From the NCBI RefSeq assembly GCF_030867095.1, contig NC_081824.1, positions 120,412,162-120,476,161 of the forward strand: a stretch of DNA of 64,000 nucleotides, given 5' to 3'. Under the pieces are notes generated by a model that saw nothing but the letters and a program-made list of their open reading frames with translations, had not been told where the DNA came from and did not search any database. Made by a program: the position numbers and the translations under genes. Below are positions 56,096 to 64,000 of the stretch, one piece after another (position 1 is the stretch's first letter; each line of letters begins with the position of its first letter). Origin of the DNA: Alligator mississippiensis (taxonomy: Eukaryota > Chordata > Crocodylia > Alligatoridae).

Positions 56096-58030
56096 AAATA
56101 GTTGCAAATATTTTAATCAGCATTGTTATGGAAATGTAGGCAGTATCTTAGTCCATTTCTTGTGAAATTACCTATTTCTATTGGAGACAAATGTTAAGAG
56201 GCTTTGCTATTTCTTAAGAACATCATTGAGGATATTGGACGTCGGAATACAACAGGTTTCTGTTTCCAATAGTGCCACTGACTGGCTTCATGACCCTGTG
56301 AAAATTGTTTGCTTTTGTAACCTGATTTTTCAAGCTTTATTATTTGGAAAATCTTACCTACTTGTGTAATAGTTGTTCTTGAAAAAACAATCCTTTTCCT
56401 ACGTAAGGGTTGCTGACCTATTTGCAGCGTTGTTCACCGGCTGGGATGGATGTTCTTGTGATTTGCAATGATCAGAGCCATAAATAAAAGAGTTGTGCCC
56501 AGGGCAGAGAATGAGCACTGCCACAGACATATGTAGAGTGGTGTTTTAAAAATAGACAAAGAGGGAATGTGAGAGCGTTAACTTTCTGACTTCTTGTTGC
56601 ACTGGTACTTTCACCCCCTGTAGCTGTGGCTTCCCTTAGAAGTGAGGCTGTTGCTGGCACTGATCTTGTGACTGCACATTTGCCCTGACTGCTGGAGCCT
56701 CTTCAGGAAGGGTGCAGAGGGGATAGAGAAGGAGGCAGCCCCTCCCACATCCATTCTGGCACCCCACCCTCAGGCAGCACCCAGGACAACAATCCTGTGC
56801 ACCCATCTGTATTTACCATTCCTCTTCCCACTCAGCCAAAATATCTGGGGTGACTGAGAGAGTTAGAATGAGAACATAAGGGGCATCTTGCCTATATCTT
56901 CTTATAATGTTTGTGCATCTAGGAAGCACAATTCTGGAAAGGGCCTTAGAATTATTGTGTGCAGTATCCTGAAAATGCAGCCTGCCACATCATATAAACC
57001 TTTCATAAACAGATTAAGCTCTATTTTAATATTAGGTATTTTATTCCCACTACTACTCCTATTGAAAGGTTGTTCCAGTATCTCACTGCTCTTATGGTTT
57101 GAAATTAAACAAATGCAGCTGGAAATTAGACAGTTCATGTTCTTCCACCAATGTTGTCTCTTAACTAGCTCTTGGCTCCCTAGGGAATACCTCCCAATAT
57201 ATTTAGAGACAACAATTGTATTTCTCCTAGCCATCATTTTACTGGGCTAAATAGGCAAAGCTTGTTTAGTTTCTTCTGCCAAGATAGGTTCTCCATTCAC
57301 CTGACCATCCTGACAGACTTTGTCTCTACCTGTTCCGGTTTTAATTTGACTATTTTGAATATAGCAGACCAGAATTATATACTGTGTTATGAACTAGTAT
57401 GATGTGCAAAGGCATTAATATTTCCATATCTCTCTTAGAAATAGCTTGCCTGATTACATCCTTGGCTTGCATTTGCTTTTTTTCCCCCCATGGCTGCATC
57501 ACTGGTGTCTTGTAGTCCCCCTGTGACCATCAGCAAGTTGTCCATCGCAGCTGGAATCTGAACCACTCCTTTCTCCCTGGTCCTGTTCCTTTCCTCTTTA
57601 AGGGTGGGGCACACTCAAGGCAAACACAGCTGAGTCCAGCTCTGGCCTAGAGCCCAGGGTGTAGCTTGTTGTGCAGTTCCTATGGAGATTTGAGAGCACT
57701 GACCCTTGTCTAATACAACAGTAATTCCAGCTTTCACTGGAGTTTTTCAGCAGCTTTATCAGAGAGAGAGAAAGAGATGCAAGCCATACCCCTCTTGAGA
57801 GGTAAAGCATTCGATACACTGTGACCAACTTTTTTGTGTTCTAATGGAGGAAGAGCCTTTGTTTTCATTCTGGTTTTGTTACTGTCACTAGAAAATGCAG
57901 AACCTAGTAGCGTGGAGGCCTATCATACAGGTTGAAGAACAACACCAGTAGAGATTTCGAAATTGAAAAATGAGTCTTTTTTTATGCCGTTAAGTTAATA
58001 AATCAGGTAGAGTGGGCATGATTGGTTTGT
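56096..58030. other. CCDC28A-ECT2L intergenic stretch, no gene seen
   Basis: Mixed AT-rich sequence. A 120-codon frame at 56888-57250 is matched by a 111-codon frame on the opposite strand, which argues that neither is coding. No feature is supported. Confidence 0.45.
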
Positions 58031-58031
58031 A

Positions 58032-58046
58032 CCAGCAGGTGGCAGT
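58032..58046 (+). promoter_or_regulatory. Candidate CTCF site
   Basis: CCAGCAGGTGGCAGT fits the CTCF core (CCASYAGRKGGCRS), with the key CAG, AGG and GGCAG positions kept. It lies between CCDC28A and ECT2L, where an insulator would be sensible. Motif evidence only. Confidence 0.45.
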
Positions 58047-58507
58047 GTGTTATGTGCAGTAGAGATATGGTTCCAGTATAGTAGCCATTGCAGATGGTGC
58101 GACCTTCTAGGTGAAGGGCCAGGGGAAGTCCTGACCATTTCTAGCCTTTATAAATTTCATGGAGTGTTTGTGCCATGCCTTTTTGTTCCAGCCAGTTTAT
58201 AAGTCAGGTAAGTATATGCTATCCTAGTTACAGTTCCCTTATAACTTTACTCTTTTAATGCCTTTAAAATGAAGACATTGTACTATTAGAAAAATACAAA
58301 TCCTGGAGACCTTTTATCTTTAGAATAAATATTTACTCAATATGTAATAGCTATAGAAAGGGCTTGTCATAATGTATGTTTCCTAGGCCTTCCCACCATT
58401 GTATTTCAGCTGGAAATAGGAAAGTTTTCTGTGTTAACAAGCGCAGTTTATTCTTTCTACCTGTTCAGTACTTGCTCTAATTGATAACAAAGGGAACAGT
58501 TGTCTCA

Positions 58508-58821
58508 GGGTGCATCTACATGAGATGCTTTACTGTGCAGTAGCATAGCTTACTACGCAGGGGTCACGTCAGCATGTGCCCCTGACTGCTCATTTGATAC
58601 TGTGCAGTCATTTAGTACATTTTAAAGCAAGTCCCGATGGTGCATGATTATTTTTAGATGCTATGTCACTGTAGTGACAAGCTACAGCAACATAGCTTGT
58701 CACTACTGCGCAGTAGTGTCAGCATTACAGTTTGTCCTGCCAATGCTACATTGCTGTAGCAACAAGCTACATTGCCATAGCTCGTTGCTACGGTGATGTA
58801 GCATCTCATGTAGACGTGCCC
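58508..58821. mobile_element. TIR element with GGCACGTCTACATGAGATGC ends, copy 2
   Basis: The ends GGTGCATCTACATGAGATGC and GCATCTCATGTAGACGTGCC are inverted with two mismatches. A CAG trinucleotide stands on both outer sides. The inside repeats ACTGTGCAGT and TTGCTACGGTGATGTAGC-type words and folds extensively. Copy 1 is at 32082-32346. Confidence 0.75.
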
Positions 58822-58829
58822 AGGAAGTG

Positions 58830-59215
58830 TGTGTGTCTACACATGCACATGTTTGCTGCATAGTAAACCTCACTAATTGTGAGTAAATTTTCTACCTGCA
58901 AATGCAAGTAGCAAATTTACTTACGATTACTTACTGCGTAGTAGTGCTTGTATTGATGCCTGACTGGGAGCAAATCTGCTCCTGGTCAGCTGGCCACCAG
59001 GGAACGGGAGATTGGTTCGTGACTGTGCGAGCTGCCTGCTCCAAGCCTCAACCCTGCTCGGAGATTGTGATCAGGTAGTGGGGGCTGGGAGATCCTTATC
59101 TCCCAGTGCCAGCTCCATGGTCACAGGCCTGGCACTAGGAGATTCGCTGGATCTGATGCTAGTCCTTATATTGAAGAACTCATTGATAAGAAGGCACTTG
59201 ATCCTGATTTGAATT
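58830..59215. repeat. Diverged TIR-group copy, abutting copy 2
   Basis: It opens GTGTGTCTACACATGCACAT and GCATAGTAAACCTCACTAAT, then TTACTGCGTAGTAGTGC, in the style of the GTCTACAYGTGC group. The right limit is unclear; sequence up to about 59150 is GC-richer and may belong to it. Confidence 0.4.
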
Positions 59216-60111
59216 GTATTATAATTAATTACATTTTTATTTCTGTATCAGTTTTCATTTAAAAGAAAAAGACAATATTGTTTCTTGCGGAGCTGAGAAT
59301 TCTAGCTCAACGTTCTGGTCAACAGCCCTGTTACAAATCAATCCTTCCCGAGTGCCATTTCCAGTGGCACCTTGGGTTTCTTGGGGAGCCTGTTATCTAG
59401 GTACAGTACTCACTAACCAGTCCTAGCCTCACTTATGAATGTCATAGTCCAAGTGAAGGGGTTATCTATGGATACATTTATTCCACTCAAGATTGTAAAA
59501 TGTAAGATTAACATCAAATGCCTAGACACAGGATATGTTTGTGCTGATGTAAGCTGCTTTTACACAAGTGTAAAAAAAGTAGGGACAAAATGACATAAGT
59601 CCCTACCTTAAGGTAACTCATTGGAAGTTTGTGTAGAGTTTCTCCAGGAAAAAATAGCAGTAAATATGCACCAGTGTAAATTACACCAACATATGTGGTG
59701 TATGTGGCTGTAGTTTCCTAGGGTAACTGTTGGTTCAAAGCAACAGCTCCCATGCTATGTAATGGTGAGGTGTCATAATAACTACCCAAGGATAACAAGT
59801 TGTCTGTCTGCTCCAGGTCCTGGTGCATTTTGCATCAGTGTACAAAATTGTATTGGTGTTCAGCTGTTGTATGTGCAGGCCTCAAGTTATTTTTAACATT
59901 TTCTTTACATACATACTCTGACCTCATGCTCCAGCTTCAAATAGAATGTCAGCTGCGGCGTTTGGGACTTAAATTCAGATCTGAATCCAGACTTGTACTC
60001 TTCTCTCTCCTAGGAATCAACGTATTTAATTCATTGAAATGTCTAGGTGGTTTCTAGCAAAAGTCTGAACTGTGTAGTGAGTCTATAACTGATGGAACTG
60101 TTGCTGCAGTG

Positions 60112-60294
60112 ATGATGACAACAGCTTCTGTAACACCTACCCCACACACCATTAAACAACGGAGCTTAGGGCTCCTTGCTGAAGGTACTGAAAAGTCCAT
60201 CAGGGAGTTATCTGGTCAAATCCAGGCCACTGGGAGCTTGCATACAAGATTCAGTGCTTGGACACCTATTGCAAACAAATCATTCAACAAGCAT
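60112..60294 (+). CDS. ECT2L: ECT2L first coding exon
   Basis: ECT2L is a RhoGEF-like protein with an N-terminal F-box (also called FBXO49). The exon codes for MMTTASVTPTPHTIKQRSLG, LLAEGTEKSIRELSGQIQAT and FSAWTPIANKSFNKH, and ends in phase 0 at GTAAGT (60295). A likely acceptor (TTGCTGCAG, 60109) stands right before the ATG, so an upstream non-coding exon is expected. The WTP..N..NKHLF segment aligns with the N-terminal region of FBXO16/ECT2L proteins. Position downstream of CCDC28A on the same strand agrees with synteny. A second in-frame ATG is at 60115. Confidence 0.75.
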
Positions 60295-60595
60295 GTAAGT
60301 TAAATTCAGGTAGAAATGATTGTCCTGATTTGCTTGAAATGCGCTGGTACAGATTGCCATGTATCTTAAAAATACCGTACTCGTGTTTGACAACACAGTG
60401 GCAGGGGAAGATTTTACACTATGCACACTGAGGTATGTATGGTAAAAGTAAATGGGTAAATATATTGGAAACAATCCCATATGAAAGAAAGTTATAAAAA
60501 TGTCTTGCCTTTGAATTGCTGCAAATTTATTTTATTTGTCCCTTTAATAAAAATGTGGTAGGGACTCCTTTTATACATTTGTACAGGGCATAAGA

Positions 60596-60879
60596 CAGTG
60601 GTTCTCAATCTTTTTAGATCTGAGGCATCCTTGGATAGACTCAGGGCACCCCTTGAAAAATGCCAGTTTTTAGTTTTCGCTCTCTTTTTGCCTACATAAA
60701 AACATAATAGAACAGCTTTTCTGTTGCAAAGAACTCCGAAAGACCACAGCTATGGATTTCTATTTGAAATCTCTGGGTATATCTTCTGAATTGTTTGTAA
60801 AAACTAAATGTGCTAATGTTGTGAGGCACCCCATGGCACTCTTGTAAGGATCTTATGGCACCCTAGTTAAGAGTCATTG
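60596..60879 (+). mobile_element. hAT MITE (~285-bp family), best-preserved copy with target duplication
   Basis: It starts CAGTGGTTCTCAATCTTTTT and ends TTAAGAGTCATTG. The flanks GCATAAGA (60588-60595) and GCCTAAGA (60880-60887) match at 7 of 8 positions. It lies in ECT2L intron sequence. This copy defines the family's ends. Confidence 0.85.
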
Positions 60880-61027
60880 GCCTAAGAAATTAGGTCTCTG
60901 GGTTCAGGTACTACTGTAATGCAGATAAATAACAAAGAATACTACCACCATGATTTCTGTCAGCAACAGGTATTGTCCCCATTAGGCTTGAGACTTGTTT
61001 ACAGTACATCTACTGTATCCATTAGTG

Positions 61028-61436
61028 CAGTGGTCACCAACCAATGGATCTTGATCCACCAATAGATCTTGGAGTTGATCCAAGGCTGGGGTGGGGGGCT
61101 GAGTACCCATGTGCATGCATACGTGCACCCCAGCCTAGCAGGTTAGTCCATGGGGAGGGAAGGGGCAAGGGCTAGATTGAGGCCCCCGTGGTGAAGGACA
61201 GTGCTGCAGAGACAGGAGCAGAGGTAAGTTGAGTGGGGCCCCAGTTGGGTGGGACTTACCAGCTGGGGAAGTGTGCCCCCAAATAATTTTTTCTCCCCCT
61301 GCCTTGATCTGCTCCCCCTTCCCTCGCCACAGACTTACCTGCTGGGTGGGGTGGGGTGGCGGTGGCGCACAGTAGATGTTAGGTTGCTTTTAAATGCCAA
61401 AGGTGATTTCCTACTTAAAAAGGTTGGAGACCACTG
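61028..61436 (+). mobile_element. hAT MITE (CAGTGGTCTCCAACC family), complete copy
   Basis: The ends CAGTGGTCACCAACC and GGTTGGAGACCACTG are inverted with one mismatch. The flanks CATTAGTG (61020-61027) and CATCAGTG (61437-61444) match at 7 of 8 positions. It is 409 bp and GC-rich with no coding capacity. Confidence 0.9.
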
Positions 61437-61798
61437 CATCAGTGGGTTCACAATTGTCTCTAACACAGTAGAGAAGTAAGATGAGAACATCCTATTTCGT
61501 TAATTGTTACGATGTGTTTTCTTTTTAATAACTAATGTATGCATTGAAACATTAGCACTTTAAAAAGTAAATGGTTCTTTTTCTTTAATCAGATTAGAAA
61601 CTGTTCTTAATTAAATGGGTATATTTCCCCAAAGCCTACTTCTAAATGCACATCTGTGTCCATGTTCGTGCCTGCTGGGAAAATGAGAAGGTGTAAGGAA
61701 TGAGATCTTTGCTGAACAGCAGTTGGAAGAGGGAGTGAGAGGAAGTAGACTGTACCTTCAGGGGGCAGGTAAGCTGAGGTCCTCCTTTTAACTTAGAG

Positions 61799-61957
61799 CA
61801 GTGGTTTTCAACCTTTCTTCTTTGTGGATTCCTTTGGAAATTTCAAATGGATGTGCGGACCCCTTTGAATTGTAAGTGTGGGTATTCACAAACTTTTGAT
61901 CATTGCCATCTGTTGCGGCCCCCCAGGGGTCTGTGGGCCACAGATTGAAAACCACTG
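61799..61957 (+). mobile_element. hAT MITE (CAGTGGTTTTCAACC family), second copy
   Basis: The ends CAGTGGTTTTCAACC and GATTGAAAACCACTG are inverted. The flanks ACTTAGAG (61791-61798) and ACTTGGAG (61958-61965) match at 7 of 8 positions. It is 159 bp; its sister is at 5249-5434. Confidence 0.85.
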
Positions 61958-62489
61958 ACTTGGAGGGAGTGCCACCCCCCACAAAACCCAGTGCTAAGGA
62001 GGACAAAAATTAATGTCTGGTCTCCATCAAGATCCCTATTGTCAAGGATCATCAGAGGCAGATATACAGCCAGTGATGCTCTGTAAATACACGAGAGAGC
62101 TGATTTATCCAGACAGGAAAGGAATAAGAACAATGGGCACAATTCTCCATAATACTCTACTCATTAGTGCTGCTCTTTGTTGTGTACCAGTGGGAGCTCA
62201 AGGTCCCAGCAGAGAATCCAGCCCCTATACGCTGTCCCTGAAGAGCTCATGTATTCAACGAAGATGGCAGATAAAAAGATATGAGAGGGAACAGGCAGAG
62301 ATGTGAAATGGCTTGGCTCATTTTATAGAGCAGATCAGTGACCAGTATCACTGAAACATAACCTATGTCTCAGTCCCATTTCTCTTTGTAGGATCATACA
62401 ATCTACAAGCTTTGTTAGACACGCAGTAGGATTATACATGGTTATATGACATGCTGAATTGTGTATGAAAATACTATGTTTCCTTGTAG

Positions 62490-62602
62490 CTCTTTCAGAA
62501 AAGAGTTGGACTTATAAGCCACTGGTTTGATCTGTGGACAGACAAGCAGCGCAAACAATTCCTGCACACAATATTGCTGAAATGCAGTAAATCACAACTA
62601 AG
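62490..62602 (+). CDS. ECT2L: ECT2L second coding exon
   Basis: The acceptor CTATGTTTCCTTGTAG precedes 62490 and a GTAAGT donor follows 62602. In phase with the previous exon it codes for [20 protein letters not shown] and [17 protein letters not shown] plus two bases. The [15 protein letters not shown]..L..CSxSQ pattern matches the segment before the F-box in FBXO16 and ECT2L. Joining the two exons gives 98 residues with no stop. The F-box and DH domain lie beyond the right edge. Confidence 0.85.
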
Positions 62603-63270
62603 GTAAGTTAATTAAAAGGTCTTGGTTAATATTTTCTTCTAAACAGGTACATCAGATTATGATGCAAGTCACTGATTCTGCATGAAATCACTTTCTGCAT
62701 GGATCACATTGCAACACTGGGGCCTTTAAACATTTCCTTTTTTCTCTCAGAAATTTTGCTTAGTCTGTTTTATTAAAGACCCCAGAATAGATTAAGATCT
62801 ACATTAATGCTCCACTGAAATGATGTGTGTTTATTAAAATTTACCTAATATAGACTTGAAGATCCAGATTCCCTTTTCTTGCATTAAAGGTGAAATAAAA
62901 AAATACAACCTTTCTGCCTAGTAAAACAAGCAGTAGATACTGTTTGGGTAGTACTGGCAGTTTGATCAGTACTGTAAAAAGAACTAAGATTCCCTGCCAC
63001 AGGGAGCTCACCAATTAGTACTCTGATCCTGCAATTTTTAACCTAGGCAGGTTGTTAGGGTCAAGCCAGTGTTACATGTAGTAGGATCAGGGCATAAAAT
63101 GTGGAACCTTCTAAAGTACTGAACATCTTTAATTCCCAGATTTTACAAGCTAAGGGTCTAGTCATGAAATCCCTTTACCTGTAGTCTAACTAACTTCAGT
63201 TTGGGTGGGTGTCTGCAGAAGGATTTGCACACTTGAGGCCTAGCCATTGATTATTAGAGATGGGTCTCCT

Positions 63271-63744
63271 CAGGTGCATCTACACATGCACTTTACTGCG
63301 GAGTTGACTAATTAGCTCCCCAGTAGAGTGTTACTGTCTACACGTGTCCTGGCATTAGGGCAGAGTAAATTAACTAACTACCGTAAGATAGTACCGTTGG
63401 GGGCAGTGCTATCTTATAGTGGAGTCATTTACTGCACACACAGCATGTGTGGACAGTGACCAGGACCACAGCAGTTTGAAGTGGAGCAGAGCAGACCCCG
63501 ACTGACAGTAGGCTTGTGGGGTCAGCCACACAACTTCTCAATCTGAGCACTCTTGTGCCCCAGACAGCCTCTCTGCTGCCTGATGCTGCCACACAAACTT
63601 GCAGCCTACCCAGGGATGCTCTGCCCTGGCTCAAACTACTGTTGTCCTGGGTGCACATGCAGACACTGCCCAGAAACAGCTAACTCAGGTGCAAACTGTG
63701 CTGGAGTTTATTGGGTGGCATTAATTGCACGTGTAGATGTGCTC
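63271..63744. mobile_element. TIR element of the GTCTACAYGTGC group, ~475 bp
   Basis: It starts CAGGTGCATCTACACATGCA and ends AATTGCACGTGTAGATGTGC, an inverted pair. Internal blocks GTGACCAGGACCACAGCAGT and GTGGGGTCAGCC match the copy at 10711-11149. It lies in the ECT2L intron that follows the second coding exon. Confidence 0.65.
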
Positions 63745-63953
63745 CTTTTTACCTTTCTCTGAACATCTTAATCCTTTCCACTCCAAACATCTGAAATGAC
63801 TGCTCCCTTTTTTGTTGGCCTCAAATGGGCCTAAGAAAATGATGAAGTTGTCTCTCTTATTCATAGTAGTTGTCTTTCTTAAACTTCTTACCTACTAGTT
63901 ATCACATAAAGCAGCTTGCACAAACATAAAGTTACATTTTCAATTCTTTTCAG

Positions 63954-64000
63954 AACAGTGAAACAAACCTGTGATTTAAATGCCCAGAATACCACACAAC
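63954..64000 (+). CDS. Possible partial third ECT2L exon at the window edge
   Basis: A good acceptor (CAATTCTTTTCAG) precedes 63954. In the phase left by the previous exon the sequence reads RTVKQTCDLNAQNTTQ and stays open to the window end. It does not look like the F-box lead-in seen in relatives, so it may be intronic. Confidence 0.25.

Noticed and set aside
56888-57250. A 120-codon hydrophobic frame between CCDC28A and ECT2L
   Set aside because: The opposite strand is open over the same stretch, no splice site or promoter supports it, and no domain is visible.

Overview
The window is vertebrate chromosomal DNA, most likely from a crocodilian or a close sauropsid. This rests on abundant CR1-clade LINEs with a TCTATGAAAT-type 3' end, many small hAT and Harbinger-like elements that keep their target duplications, an RTE-clade LINE and CpG-island promoters. 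The species is an inference, not something read directly.

Three host genes can be supported. NHSL1 is on the minus strand and only its first coding exon is present (3483-3798), inside a CpG island; the gene continues off the left edge. CCDC28A is complete on the plus strand in five coding exons (48480-54035) that splice into an unbroken 184-codon frame, including a 23-nt microexon, under a CpG-island promoter with ZNF143-like and E-box/AP-1 sites. ECT2L starts on the plus strand with two recognisable coding exons (60112-60294 and 62490-62602) and runs off the right edge. The order NHSL1(-), CCDC28A(+), ECT2L(+) matches human 6q24 as I recall it.

The roughly 44 kb between NHSL1 and CCDC28A has no host gene I can support and is a layered repeat landscape. 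From left to right it holds: a decayed tandem array of ~314-bp units beside NHSL1; a CR1 copy; a ~5-kb PIF/Harbinger DNA transposon with a HARBI1-like transposase and a convergent Myb/SANT-like gene (14.6-19.6 kb); fragments of CR1 and hAT elements; a nearly full-length RTE LINE (27.7-31.6 kb); a second long CR1 copy (34.0-36.3 kb); a possible young solo LTR (43.2-43.7 kb); a CR1 copy on the minus strand; a 1-kb hAT element with an exact 8-bp target duplication; and a degenerate repeat cluster just before the CCDC28A island.

The most interesting material is the Harbinger element, the small TIR elements whose ends resemble its left end, and a family of foldback elements. One foldback copy is flanked by an exact 15-bp duplication, which points to retroposition rather than cut-and-paste. 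No prokaryotic, CRISPR or operon-type features are present.
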